Below are positions 22,642 to 35,906 of a stretch of 64,000 nt of DNA, piece by piece; the first letter of the stretch is position 1, and each line of letters starts with the position of its first letter. The stretch is from Ananas comosus. Lineage: Eukaryota > Streptophyta > Magnoliopsida > Poales > Bromeliaceae. A program made the translations under genes and the position numbers. The notes below the pieces were generated by a model that saw only the letters and a list, made by a program, of their open reading frames with translations, did not search any database and was not told where the DNA came from. The stretch lies in assembly GCF_001540865.1 (NCBI RefSeq), contig NC_033623.1:14541995-14605994 (forward strand), written 5' to 3'.

Positions 22642-25600
22642 ATGGATGGGAGGGAGGCCATGTCGATGTCGGGGCCCTCGTACTACATGCAGAGAGGGAT
22701 GGGCGCCGCTGGACCCGGCGCACAGCCCGGCCTCCGTGGACCGTCGCCGGTGATCCGGTCCATGCCGAACCCGGGCGCGAGCTTGGCCATGCAATCCTCC
22801 GTTAGCTTCGGCCACGGGTTCCACGTAGAGTCGCCGCCACCGCCGCCGCCGCCTCCTCCTCCTCCTACGGCGCACGAGGTGGGTGCCGGCGCGGCGGCGG
22901 GAGAACCTGTGAAGAGGAAGAGGGGGCGGCCGCGGAAGTATGGACCGGACGGGTCCGTGTCGCTTGGTCTGTCGCCAATGTCGGCTTCGGCCCCCCAAGG
23001 AGTGTTGATGGGTTCTGGTTCGGTATCTGCCTCGGCCGGTCCTTCGCAGAGACGGGGAAGGGGACGGCCCCCGGGCACCGGGAGGAAGCAGCAACTGGCA
23101 CTTCTTGGTGAGTTAGTTAATTGATCTTTGATTCTTCTGGACGATTAGCTTTCATTATTTTATTTATATGATTGTTAAGGAGGATGTTATTAGTTTATTG
23201 TAGAATGTCGTAAGTATTATATATTAGCTATCTTTATCGTTTACTGTGCTTGGAAAAGCTTCTTATTGGATATCTGGTTTACCTAGTAACTTCTCTTTAA
23301 TTTTTTTTTCTTGATTTTTTATTGTTTATGTTTGATATGCTTGTCAATTAAAAAACCATGAAACATTCTTTTATATAGTCATCATTTAAAAGCATATGAT
23401 TAATGATTAATACCCAACCACATTTAGTAGTTGCTGACTTATTTGGCTTCGCCCTTTTATGGTGCTAGCTTCTTTTTTTTTAAATTTTTCGGTTCTTATG
23501 TTTATTTAATAAGCATACAAGTTTCAAAGGATTAACCACTGCTACTTTTAGCATCTTTTGATACTTATAAATTATAATAATAATAATAAAAAGAATCATA
23601 ATGCCACCAGTGTTTCTCCATGTATCTCGGCGAAACGCCATTCTATACTAAAGTCAAAAGATGTTATTAGTTCATTCTTATTAGCTATTCCCGTAATGCC
23701 ATCTTCCAATACTTCGTTTAAGCATCTGGAAAATTCTGCTTGGGCTTTTAATTCTTGAATATTCAATTCAGGTTGCCTTGTGCTTTTCAGTGAGATTTCC
23801 AGTGATCTTTTCAATAACGAACTTCTAATAATTCTTTGAATTCAGGGGAATGGGTTGCTGGATCAGCTGGCATGGGGTTCACTCCACATGTCATAAGAAT
23901 TGAACCTGGAGAGGTATTATTTGCACCGTTCTTCTTCTCGAGCTGAATGGTGAAATCAATCTGCATTTGTTATTTATGTGTATATTTTTCAGATTTATTT
24001 GTTTGTTATGGATTTATATCTGCTCTTATTTTTTATCGCAAGTAAGTTGTTCACTTATGTATGATGCGTGATCTTCTCTTAATCGATAACATGTTTTAGA
24101 GTCATCAGAGAGCTGAATTTCCTTCCGCATTGTGGTCTTAAGACTAATTATTAGCTGCATTTGTGCCTTTGATTTCACAACTCACAGATTTACTTTTATA
24201 TAATTTCTGCATCATCAAAAATTTTATAATTGCCATATTCTACGCATTAATAATTGCAGAGACTTTTCAGGAAAAACAATGATTGTGGAAACTCATTCAA
24301 TTCATAATTTTGTTCTGATTTCGGCTAAACAGTAGTTGATATCATGATTAAATAGAATTCTGCGGTCTCAATTGAGTTCTGGGAATCTGTGAAGTTATAC
24401 AATAATTGAGAATCTTTCAAGTCTGTGTACTACAGTGCTTATGACTTCATTTAGCAGAAAGGATTCTTCATTAGCCCTCCCAAGTCATAATGTTTTCTCC
24501 ATGGCTTTAGTATCTTGAGTAACTATTGAACTTTTTCTTCTTTTTGGTCTATCACAAGTATCTATTGTGGAGAGGATGGCATATTTGCTCTATTGATGAT
24601 TTAATATATTTTGTCCTTCTCGGTGTTAATTCAAATATTCTTTAACTTCTGAATGTAGGATATTGCTTCAAAGATAATGTCATTTTCACAGCAGGGTCCA
24701 AGGGCTGTGTGTATCCTCTCAGCAAATGGTGTTGTATCTGCAGTGACCCTCCGTCAGCCAGCATCTACTACTGGAACTGTTACTTTCGAGGTCTACCATT
24801 GTTCTGTATTTTCCTGCATTAGAGCAGTAGCTATTTCTATTCTAATTACATTGTCATCTAACTGAAATGTTCTCTTAGAAGCTGAGTGGTTAAATTTTCA
24901 ATGCTTAGATGCCATTCCAATAAATGGAGAGACTTAAGTAGTATACTACGTAGTCGTTGATATGTTTGAAAGGTTGAATTATTGTATAATTGGAAGGACA
25001 TATTTTCTTTATGGTTAAATTACAAAAAACCATCTTGCACTTTAGCTTTTGTCTCAAGTACCCCCTTGCATTTAAAATTGTGTCAATAACCCCCTTGTAC
25101 CTTGCCTTTGTCTCAAATAGGTTAAAAAATTTAGGATGAGTGTTGAATTTAGTTGTAAATTTTTGTAAAAACAAAATTGCAGGTCAAGTTAGTTATAATT
25201 AGCATAATAGAATAATATAAATTGAATAAACTTGTTCAATAGGCTATTAATTTTGTTAGTATTAAGTATTAACTAAATAGGAGAACTACTTATCTAATTT
25301 TTTGTCTTTTTGAGTTGCAAATTCGATAGATGTTTAGATGTGGAACAATGTGATATTCCAACTCGTTTTAGTTTTACAACCTAATCACTGGTTATACAAA
25401 TATTTTGGACCTATTTGAAATAGTGACAAAGTGCCGATAGGTAATTTATGCAAATTTTAATATAGAGAGGTAAATTGACATGGCCTAAAGTGCAAGAGGG
25501 ACTTTTGTAATTAAGCCTTTCCTTATTTATGATATTATGGTGGATGACACTGAGAAGTAGTTAGGGTGCTGAGAGTAACCTATGGGGCATCTAATGTAAT

Positions 25601-27684
25601 TTCTTGCGCTAGAGAATTCATTCTCCACCAATATTCTTGTGATTGATTAGTTCGCTGATTTGTGAGACGAAATTTGCTGTAGAGGTTTGTAGTTGTAGCC
25701 ATAGTAAGTAGTCATAAGTGGCTAGTACCTGTATATTATGTATTTGAATACCATGATATCTGTTCCATGTTACTCTTTTAAACACATTTTATGTGATGGA
25801 GCATACGAGCGGATGTGGATTTGATGCTGTCTATACAAACTGGAAGTTTGTTGGCAACAAGAAGATAAAAAGTTAGTAATAACTATTTTTAGCTTCACCT
25901 TTTTTTTTTTTTTGCCTTTTGGCACCTGACCATGTTGGATTGCAATAGCTAACGATCACAAGAGTAGGAAAGTTCGCCTGCTGGCAAATCCGCCACATAA
26001 TATTTGTTTATATAAACGAAAAAAGGCATCTATTCCAAAACAAGGCCTTAACTTATGATTGTGTGCGCTAAGATGGCATTTCTGGGATCCAGTACAGGTC
26101 CATTAATATCTATCCAATTTTGTTTTTTTCCTCCTCCATTATCCATCATCAATTGCACAGCATGCCTCTCCTCGACCTTCTGGCTTACTATTTATGTCAA
26201 CCCAATTTGACCCAATTAGGTAAAAGGATCTTGACCGTGGTCCAATCAATTTATAAACTTATGCAGGGTGGCCTTTTTGTTGCTGTAAGTGAGAAGTTGA
26301 TTATACCTTATCCATTGTGTAGTTTTGTTTTAATATTGAGAGAAAATTAGTTTATTTATTGCCTTATCAGAATCACCCATATATTTCTAATGCTTGTTGA
26401 AGGAGATAGGTGGGCGTTATTCCACATTAGTCATCAATTAAAGTTATAGTAACAAATCACAATTGAGCGACTTAGCTTTTACTTTTTTTCCCTGCAAATT
26501 TTGTTGGTATGCCATAGCTCTAATATTGGGGCCCGACTCTCTGCACTTCTAATTTTCTAACATCTTTAATATACTCCTATTCTAAGAGACTCGGGATGGT
26601 ACAAATGTTTCACAACTAGAGCCTATGCCATGACAGCAATACCTGTACATAAGAACCTGAACAACTTATCTCTTTTGGCAGGGTTGAGTCCTCAGAGGAT
26701 TTTACCTCATTTATAATCAATGCCGAAAGACCTCTAACTTGTCATCAATGCCAAAAGAACTCTATTTTTTACTTTGTTGGTTCATCTACTATTTTTCTCT
26801 TCCAATTAATTTGTTTGCGTAACTCGTGCTTTTCCTATCATTTTGCAGGGCCGTTTTGAAATTCTTTGCTTATCAGGCTCTTATCTACCATCTAATACTG
26901 GCGGAACACGTGGCCGTACTGGGGGCCTAAGTGTATCTCTCTCTGGCGCTGACGGTCGTGTACTCGGCGGTGGTGTTGGTGGACGGCTAACAGCTGCAAC
27001 CCCTGTACAGGTAACATATATTACTTTATTTCTTTTACTACAATCTTCTAGGATAACACATTTGGTGCTAAGTTTTAGTGCTTCAGACCCTAGTTTTTAA
27101 GCAGCATTGAGTGCACTAGCGAGTCGTGACAATGGTTCGAAGTTTTATCAATTACAAATTTGGATTTGGGTCAAATATTCAGAAAAAAAAACGACTTTTG
27201 AACTGTACAAGCATTCTTCTATGTATTGTTTTTGACTGAAACGCCTGTAAGTTGTATTCTTTGAGATCTGATCAAAGCTGATCAGTTTTGGTCGAAGCTT
27301 CCAAATGTTGTTCTCGAGTACACTTGGAGATTATAGCATCTGGCAATGCAATGAATATATTCACTCTCTTCATTGTATCTTGTGCAGCTTACTGTATTTT
27401 TTTAACCATATGGATTTTGTCTGTTTGGAACATGCAAATTTCCATGCTATGAATTCTAGGTGATTGTCGGAAGCTTCATGTACGGCGGAACGAAAGCGAA
27501 GAACAAAGCAAGCAGCAGTCAGGATCCAGGTGCTGAACCCGACTCACCTATTGGTGCTACTTCTAGCACACCCACTATTACACCGCCCAATCAAAATCTG
27601 ACGCCTGTGATGGGAGGATGGTCTTCTTCGAGGCATTTGGAAATCAGGCCAGGCCATATTGACATTGACTTGACTCGCGGGTAA
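22642..27684 (+). CDS. AT-hook motif nuclear-localized (AHL) protein, five exons
   Basis: Exons 22642-23107, 23846-23913, 24659-24790, 26849-27010 and 27460-27684 join in frame to 350 residues. All have GT-AG introns. The start MDGREAMSMSG is preferred to the in-frame ATG at 22444. There are two AT-hooks, with core RGRP at about 94-97 (KRKRGRPRKYGPDG) and about 140-143 (RRGRGRPPG), then a PPC/DUF296 domain (about 165-305) containing GRFEILCLSGS. Two hooks plus an intron-containing gene fit the clade B AHL group. Known family role: nuclear proteins that bind AT-rich DNA in the minor groove and oligomerise through PPC, affecting growth and defence genes. A Pro run lies at 65-75. Intron 3 carries a MITE. 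The specific target genes are unknown. Confidence 0.93.
25013..25525. mobile_element. MITE in intron 3 of the AHL gene
   Basis: The left end ggttaaattacaaaaaacca continues into tcttgcactttag. The right end reads ctaaagtgcaagagggactt and then ttgtaattaagcc, its inverse. The element is about 510 bp, has no coding capacity, and is placed well away from the splice sites. Confidence 0.75.
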
Positions 27685-29479
27685 GAGGAAGTTGTGTACT
27701 TAACTGTGCTGTGTGTATAACAGGCGGGCTTTGTATTGATGGGGGAAATCGGAAAGTATAATCTTTCCGATGGCTCTTGAACTTTGCATCGTTTACTTTG
27801 AAAGTTGTGCTAACTTCTTCTTTTTTTTTTTATCTTTGTTGCACCTAATTGAAAACTGGTTCTCACATCTAGCTAGGTACTTATTCTACTGTCGCTTTTC
27901 AGTGTGTACAACTCTTATTGAATTGCTATATTCTGCTGTTACTGTTATGAGCTGAAGTAGGCAAGAAACAGGAAATTGGCCTTTTTCTGTGACTAGAGAC
28001 CTGAAATTGAAGTTGAGATGTACATTTTGTTTGTCAAGTCTCTTTCTATTGTTGTCCAAACTCGGTGATTGTAGTAGTTAAATGTGTTTCATGTGATCTA
28101 TTTTTTTACCCCATGCAGCAATTCATTCCCTGAACCGCTTAGATTTTGTCACGCTATTCTGACGGCTAGCATTACTCAGATGGGTCTCGTTTGTTTGAGC
28201 CGAGTTGCCTGGCCTGTGTACGGTTTGAATTCTCGTTGCTCCTAGCCTGCCATGTTCCCTCGTCATGTGCCTCTGCCACGGCAAAGTTTTACAACAAAGC
28301 TTGTGCAGGATTCTTGATGTTCATGATTGCCATTTTGTGTGAAAAATAGGGTTCTTGAGAAAGAGCGGCAAAATAAAACAGCCATAGAGTGTGGCGAACT
28401 CTTGGCTTAGACTTAGTTTGGGCTTGAGGTCTATTTAACGTTATTAGATAAAATGGAGTTGAGGAAAAAGCATATAAAGGTATGCTTCTACGTTCTTCGG
28501 TGGGACCGTAGAAAATATATCGTAACCGACTCATCGTGATATGCAGAACGCAATATTACGTATGAAAATAAACAGGATATTTTTTCAACATATTTTTTCA
28601 CTACACGTAATGCAATCTCTCCGTACTTTTTCACTGCACATGACGTAATATCCTCGCAATCCAAACGAAGCGTTAGTATTATCTCAGTTAAAGACGCCTT
28701 TACATTAGAATCATGAGCAATGCTATTCATGCATTTGGAAAGGAGTGTATATTATGTATTTCACTTATTAGAAGGATGAGTGCATATGATACATCCTAAA
28801 GCAGGGTGTATGACACATCCTAAAACAGGATGTATGAATAGTATTTTTTTTCTTTTTTTAAAAAAATCATTCGTGGCGACCTTTGACTTATTATGTAGGC
28901 TGGTGCCATGCTGGTGTGTTTGTTCGTTTGGCGACCTTTGTTTAAAATTAGAAATATTGCAGAACGTTTGATGTGTAAACCACCGGAGCTTTTGCATGTA
29001 TATGTTTACGTACCTCGTATGTTTATTTTAGAACAGAGACCTGTACGTTGACGTATCTTTGGATAAACCCTTCCATGATTATTTGGACTCGGCCACTATA
29101 AATGGAATTAAGTCACTGGGTTATGAAGGTTTTGTTGTTCGACATCTTGGCTCACACGCAACCCCGCCTTTTTTTTTAAAAAAAATATTATCTTGCCAGG
29201 TCATTCCTGAGTCAGCTTGCACGCTTGCAAATTCGCGGTAGAAAGAAACGTGATTGAGAAACTCCCGGTAGGAGAAACTCCGATTCTTTTTCCAAAATCC
29301 TTTTTTTTTTATTATTAATTAATTAATAATTACACTCGATTCCCATTAAATTATCCCAAGACTCTCTTATTTATATTTGCACATTGTCCTTCACCAGTTC
29401 CCATACGCGCGTCTAAAATTCTCAGACACCACCCACCTCCCCCAGTCCCACAACCAACTCCGACCCCTCTCCTCCGTTA
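27685..29479. other. AHL 3' flank and proline dehydrogenase upstream region
   Basis: No gene is seen. A short imperfect palindrome/tandem (tacatcctaaagcagg and cctaaaacaggatgta) lies at about 28788-28832. Upstream of the proline dehydrogenase start there is ACTCAT at 28529-28534 and TGAGTCA at 29208-29214. The first matches the core reported for proline/hypo-osmolarity-responsive ProDH promoters and the second is a bZIP-type motif. Both are short enough to occur by chance. Confidence 0.45.
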
Positions 29480-32271
29480 ATGGCCTACGTTGCCACCCGT
29501 CGAATCCCCTCGCGCGTCCCCAAACCCCTCCTCCGAGCCCTCTCCTCCGTCACCGCCCCGCCGTTAAACCTAACGCCGAAGCTCGCCGAGCCCTCGACCC
29601 GGTCCGGTTCGCCTGCGGCCTCCTCCTCCTCCGCCCTCGACCTAACCGACTCGGGCAGGCTCTTCGCCTCAGCCCGCACCGGGACCCTCGTCGCCGCGCT
29701 CGCCACCCTCTCCGCCATGGCGATCGAGCCGTTGGTGGACGCCGGGACGGCGGTGATGCGGTCGCGGGCGATCATGGAGAGCCTGCTCGGCCGGTCCGTC
29801 GTCATCGCGGCGGTCCGGTCCACGGTTTACAGGCACTTCTGCGCGGGCGAGTCGGTCGAGGAGGTGGACCGGGCGGTTCGGGACTTGTCGCGTTCCGGTC
29901 TAAGGGCGATCCTCGACTACGGCATGGAGGACGCCGAGGACGCAGAGGCCTGCGCTCGGAACCTCGCGGGGTTCCTACGGACGGTGGAGATGGCTTCGTC
30001 TATGCCACCGACCTCGGTAAGCGACACGTGTTCTTTTTCTCCTTTTTTTTTTTTTCTTTTTCTTTTTTGCTGGGTTATTCGATTTACCCCGTGTTTGGGG
30101 CTTCGTAGCGGATTCATTTGGTTTCGAATCTGATCCAGTGGAACCTCTCTACCGTGTGGAATCTTCGAATACGACTCGGACCCAAACGTTCTAATGACCA
30201 ATTAGACGCCCGTAACGACGCCACGTGGGCGCTTCATAAGCGGAGTTGCGTGTAAAATGATCTGGTGATTGATGTGACATTTAATTTCCTAAAAACAACT
30301 AATTTTAAAATAACAATATATTTTGTCAATATTTTATTTTTTATTTAAGAGAAAGATAATTATATTAAAAGAAATTTAAATTTAACTGAATAGTATCAAT
30401 TATTAAATTTTTTTTGTCATTTACTTTTCGGTACTGTTGGTGGCATTTGTCTTAGTCACCCAGTTTTGACTAGTCTTTTTCAAATATGACAAGCGGTTGG
30501 TTCTCAACGCCACGTAGTGAAAAGTAATAATCGTTCAATTTCTTTTATTATTATTTTGACCCCGAGAAAATGGTTTGATTTTGATGTTCGAAACTGCTGT
30601 GTCTTTTGTCACAGGCACAAATTAGTACATATTTGGCATCTACTTTTTAAATTTTATGGTGACGTTTACTAACAATAAATTGTATTAAATGCTATAATAT
30701 GCATGCTTAACCACATTAGGTGGATTAGCGTGGAAAAAGTTTTATCAACACCATAGTTTAATGGAAAGAGTTGAATATCAACAAGTGAGTTGTCATTTGC
30801 CACCCTTTACAAGGTAGTATACTCGGTCAATCGCCAAATTAGAAAGATTCTTATATCACAATTCATTGTTGACGTATAGATTCGTTAAATTTGGTAATTG
30901 TTTCATTGACCGAGTTTAACCGAAAATGATAAATCTGATCATTATTTAGTAAAACTCTAGCTGTTAACACCACTTTCCTTGGATGTGTTGCTGAAGTAAA
31001 TCTTTTTTCTCTTTTTTTTTTTTTTTTCGCAATTTTGTTTTTGATATTGAACAGGCAACTGTGTGCATAAAGATTACAGCACTATGTCCAATTTCATTAC
31101 TTGAGAGGATCAGTGATCTACTGAGATGGAATAAAAAAGACCCATCATTCGAGCTTCCGTGGAAAGCGCATTCCTTTCCAATCCTCACCGATTCGAGCCC
31201 AATCTACCTCACCCCTTCAATTCCAGAGCCTCTAACACAAGCAGAAGAGCTCGAACTCCGGTCGGTGCACGAAAATATAGCTACTCTCTGTGAACAATGT
31301 GCTAAGTACAATATCCCTTTACTAGTCGACGCGGAGTATGCATCAGTTCAACCTGCAATAGACTACTTCACTTACTCAGCTGCTCTCAAGTATAATAGAG
31401 GAGATTGCGCTGTTGTTTACGGAACAATGCAAGCATATTTGAAGGATTCTAAAGAGAGGCTGGTGAATATGGTAAATGCCGCGGAGGAGCAGGGCTTCTC
31501 CATCGGGCTTAAGCTTGTGAGGGGTGCTTACTTGACAAGGGAGACACAATTGGCTTCGGCTTTCGGGGTGCCTTCGCCTATTCACGGGAGCATTCAAGAG
31601 ACTCACAAGTGTTACAACGAGTGCGCATCCTTCTTGCTCGAACGAGTGAGGCAAGGATCTGGAGCAGTCGTGCTTGCCACCCACAACGTCGAGTCCGGTA
31701 AGCTCATCACTTATCACTCTTGCTTGTTCCAGGAGCAAGGCTAGCATGCAAATCTTGCGCACCTCTTAACAAGAATGTAAGATCATGCTAGGTTAATTGT
31801 GGAGCTAACTATATATCCATGCGGTGCTTGTAGGACGACTGGCGGCAGCAAAAGCTCAGGAACTGGGGATTGTAAAAACAGACCAGAAACTGCAGTTTGC
31901 GCAGTTAATGGGAATGGCGGACGGGCTTTCATTGGGGCTCAGAAATGCAGGGTTCCAAGTGAGCAAGTATTTGCCCTTCGGACCGGTGGACCAAGTCATT
32001 CCATACCTCCTTAGAAGGGCTGAGGAAAACAGAGGCTTCCTTTCTTCCGCGGCACTTGATAGGCAGCTCCTAAGGTATTTGTTTGATTTTTGTGATAGAA
32101 ATTGCTAGACATACATGCGAAGAAAATAACTGGATCTTTTACTAGTAGTATATCAACATTCTATTGTTTCTTTTTTTAACAAAAGAATTTGTCTTAATGG
32201 ATCATTGCAATGTTTGTCACAGGAAGGAGCTAAAGAGACGGCTGAAGACTGCGGTTCTGGGACGGGATTAA
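29480..32271 (+). CDS. PRODH: Proline dehydrogenase, mitochondrial, four exons
   Basis: Exons 29480-30016, 31055-31697, 31834-32074 and 32223-32271 join in frame to 489 residues, the usual plant length. The Arg/Ser-rich, acid-poor first about 40 residues look like a mitochondrial transit peptide. Family motifs include LVDAEYASVQPAIDYFTY, YGTMQAYLKD, GLKLVRGAYL and LATHNVESG, all in the FAD-binding TIM barrel, and the C-terminal YLLRRAEENRG segment that contacts proline. Known reaction: FAD-dependent oxidation of L-proline to pyrroline-5-carboxylate on the inner mitochondrial membrane, feeding electrons to the respiratory chain during recovery from osmotic stress. Exon 1 is very GC-rich. No defect is seen. 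It converges with the ADF gene downstream. Confidence 0.96.
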
Positions 32272-33332
32272 TTATTGAAGTATATTAACAACATGTACAG
32301 GATATCATATTCTTATGTACACCATTGTGTAAACTCTCTTTAAGATGTATGTGAAGGTAAAAAAAAAAAAAAAAAAAAAAAAACGCAAGACTCATAGATG
32401 AAAAAAAGTTGATGTAAGTGAATAAAATAATAAAGTTTCTGATTGCAACAGCTGCCCTCTGCAATCTTGCCATCCTTTCTTAGCATTGCATTTTGTAGTT
32501 TTCTGTTCACTGAAGATAACGCCTTATCCGTTATAGCTCGCTTAAAAAAACTTTGCCAACGAAGCTTTCGTATTGGTAGGTTGAATTTTGCGCTTGAGAG
32601 AATGGGCACTATGAGAATTTAATGCATGTTTCTGAGTTGGCGCGGTTGGTTGTATGGTTATGAGATTGCAATCTTATCCATCTGCAAAGCATTAAAAAAT
32701 AATGTGTTCGGATGAGTTCCTAATAATCTCTTTGGTCAATTTCTTATCTTTTCTATAGAAAAACTAAAAATGTTATAGAAAATGTAGTTATGATATCTGC
32801 GTACTGTCATAAAATTCAATTGGGAACTGATCATTTACGGATATTATCGGAAGCAGAAATAGTTCATTTGCAGAGAATTCTTAGCTTTCTGAGAAGGTTA
32901 TAATGTTCAGGTCTAAGAGCTGCATATATACTATGCAGGTTAAACATAACATTTGACAGCGATACTCGCAAAATATATTAATTTCAACCCTTAAAAATTC
33001 GTAAATCTTACTAACAATAATCGTGATCAAATAAGCATACACCGGAGAAGAGCACAAAGTTGCAAACTTTTGCCATTAAAGCAGAAATGCAGATGAAAGA
33101 CAGAGATGTCTAAATCTTCAATTTAAATATCTAGTTTACACGAATTAAATGCCTTCAGATGCAACCAAGTTGCACTTATAATCGGTCCTCGGAAACTTGA
33201 AAGATATAAAATGCAGTACATAATGTAACATGTTGACATGGTTTACGAAAAATTAACGGCATCTCGAACGAAGTCCAGCAATAACTCCCTGGAGAACTCC
33301 ACGGGGCAGTATCAGGTGAATAATCAGTTTCT
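32272..33332. other. Convergent intergenic region with poly(A) tract
   Basis: The 3' flanks of proline dehydrogenase and ADF meet here. A run of about 25 A at 32359-32383 lies just after the proline dehydrogenase stop. No gene is seen. Confidence 0.5.
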
Positions 33333-35020
33333 TCAAAAAGCTCGCGCTTTTATGATATCGATGCTCATCTCGCTTGGATCCGTCGCCTGCAACTCAACTT
33401 GTATGCCGTCGAGCTCCCTCTTGAACCTGTCCTTGGAGCTCGCGTACAGCATCTTACTCCTTACCTTTGCCGCATCCGGTGACCTGCAACATGGAGTTCT
33501 TAAAGAATTTGATTCATAAATAAGACCAAGAATTTTCAGGCTCTTATGCTTGAGTACTTTTTTGGCATCACTTTATAATTTTGTTTGCGCATGTTTGCTA
33601 TTGTAGAATGTTTACTATTGCATATTCTTTTATGAGTAGAGCTGCTATACTATTGGAAGCATAAAGTAATTGATGCTTTCGATTTTTTAACCCTTAGATC
33701 AACCCCATTGATTATTTCTAACTATTGGATTAATATCATTAACCAATGGGGACCACTCAACCCTAAAGGGACTGCTATCATCCCAACTGTAGAATCTTTG
33801 ATCCAAAGGCTAAAAAATCAAAAGCACTAATTACTTTATACTTTCGATAGCACAGTAGCTCTACACTTCTTTTATTGTTCTAAATAGGCTATTCCTGTAA
33901 GAAAAAATGGGATCAAACTGGCCCTGTGGTATATCACAGAGGGACTGAAAAAATTAAAACTCCTAGATATAATTACTTGATATAATGTTTTTTTTCGTTA
34001 AAAGCTTATTTGAGATAACGTTTCTTTTGTAGTATACAGCTAATGCAGAAGCTTAATTTGACATCAAATTTGATCTGCAATATATAAAAGGAACTGCAAA
34101 TATTTTGACACCCTAACATATATGACTACCCACCACCGAGATCTGTGAATTTTTTGGTCCGATCCATAATGGGCCGGGCCCAAGATGAGAAACTTGGCCC
34201 AAATACAAGCCCATTTAGATCCACTAAATACTTTTTTTTTTTTTCTCTTTCCAGATGTTTTGTGCATAGCAAAACTAAAACTCAGAATCCGAGGATACCA
34301 ACTAATAAACAACTAATAAATGTGGCAAACTCTTTACCCTATTTATCCAAAACTCTAAAAAACTTTACCTAAATAAGAGTATCACTCGAGTTGAGTGTAT
34401 AAACCAATCAAAAATCTTGTGTTAAAGATTTATACGACAAAACGAATCATTTACCAGGAGATGAAGAAGATCTTGCTCTTCTGGCAGTTCTCGTCGGTGA
34501 TGAAGTCGAAGTCGAAGACCGCGTAGCGGCATTCATTGTGGGGCAGGCACGCGGTGAAGTCGTCGTAGCTCTCGGTTGGCTCCCCCAGCCTCTCCACCAT
34601 CACCTGCTGCACCTTCTCGTCGATCTTGAACACGATGAACCGGAAGTTCCGCTTCGCCTTCAGCTCCAAAAACTTTATCTTGCACTCGTCGCTCACCGCC
34701 ATTCCCGACGCAGAATTGGCCTTGATTTGCCATCACAATATAAGTATATCACAACCATCGAAATGATTTCGGCGTTCAGCATAGACTCTACGTGAATAAA
34801 TGTTTGTTTTCTTTTTTTAAGAATGACAAACACATTAGCGAACAATACCGTATACATACAACTCTATGTACCAAACTCATTTAATTTTGGAGAGTAAAAA
34901 TGATCTAAAACGATGAATGTATATAATACTAATTTCACATGTTATGTTCAACCAAAATTACGTGAACTATTCATAAATTTATCCGAAAATCGTAGATTAG
35001 TATAAAATTGTGACTAAGAT

Positions 35021-35071
<51 letters not shown>

Positions 35072-35080
35072 CCTCACCAT
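33333..35080 (-). CDS. ADF: Actin-depolymerizing factor (ADF/cofilin), three exons
   Basis: Exons on the minus strand are 35080-35078 (the ATG alone), 34720-34455 and 33483-33333. They join to exactly 139 residues, the standard plant ADF length. The ATG is followed at once by a GTGAGG donor, as in plant ADFs whose first intron splits the start codon from the rest. Exon 2 starts [11 protein letters not shown], with the N-terminal Ser region (regulatory phosphorylation site in the family). The actin-binding segment [20 protein letters not shown] lies in exon 3. Known role: severing and depolymerising actin filaments in the cytoplasm. A (GA)n tract sits in intron 1 beside the donor, and a TTTTTG-type hexamer repeat lies just upstream of the ATG. 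Confidence 0.95.
33637..33862. mobile_element. Foldback MITE within ADF intron 2
   Basis: The left end gtagagctgctatactattg and the right inverse cgatagcacagtagctctac have TIRs of about 60 bp including cataaagtaatt. It lies between ADF exons 3 and 2 and has no coding content. Confidence 0.78.
35024..35068. repeat. (GA)n microsatellite in ADF intron 1
   Basis: About 22 GA units. On the coding strand it is a CT run starting 9 nt after the intron donor, and a (TTTTTG)-type hexamer tract (35083-35115) lies on the other side of the start codon. Confidence 0.9.
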
Positions 35081-35906
35081 GGTGTTTTTGTTTTTGTTTT
35101 TGTTTTTGTTTTTTTCGTATTTTTTCTTGAGATTGATGAGAGAAGGGATGAATGAGAAAGGAGAGGAGAAGGGAGTGAGGGGATATGAGGAATGTGTGGG
35201 GAGGAGAGAAAATGGAGGAGGAAATAAAGGAGATGAGGAGGGGAATTAATGGAGAGCTCGCAATGCACTTTCTTGATGCCACGTCTGGGTTGTTTCCGTT
35301 GACCGTGTCCTCAAGTGTGTGTATATATATAGCCCTTCTTTAATTACAATTACAATAATACAATAATTTGAAACATGCTCCCCACCATACAAAAAAGCCC
35401 AAACTAAGGCACCTCTGTTTTGGACCAGCTAATTAAGGCACTTCTATAGAGAGAAGTGACGTGGGATACTTTTCTTAAGTAATGTGAATCGTTTGCTTTG
35501 TTATTTTTAAACAAGATAAATTATCTTATAATTAGAATTTACTACAGAAAATATTATGGTTGTGAGGGGCCCTGTAATGGATTACAATTATGCTTTTTCA
35601 TCAAAGCTTTTTACAGAGGCCTAACTATTGTTATACTTGCATAATGCAACTTATTTCTCAATCTCAAGCCAATAAGATTGACTGAATAAAAAAAAAACAC
35701 AAAAAGAGTCCCCGGATTTAGTAAGACTAACAAATTTACCAGCATTGACACCAGGAAAAGAAGAACACGATCAGAGAGAATCTCAACTCGCAACAGAAAA
35801 GTATCAAAATTCATATTGATTAGAGTACACGTTGAAAACTGGTGATCAAAATTAAAAATGGTAGCTCCTTTTTCCTCTACCTGCACCTCAAAAACCATGA
35901 CTTTCC
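35081..35906. other. ADF promoter and 3' flank of the zinc-knuckle gene
   Basis: The ADF 5' leader is purine/pyrimidine-skewed (35083-35250). A tatatata stretch at about 35321 could serve as a TATA box for the minus-strand gene. No other gene is seen. Confidence 0.4.

Noticed and set aside
22603..23094. Minus-strand frames opposite AHL exon 1
   Set aside because: Shadows of the GC-rich exon. The plus strand carries the AT-hooks and continues through consistent splice sites.
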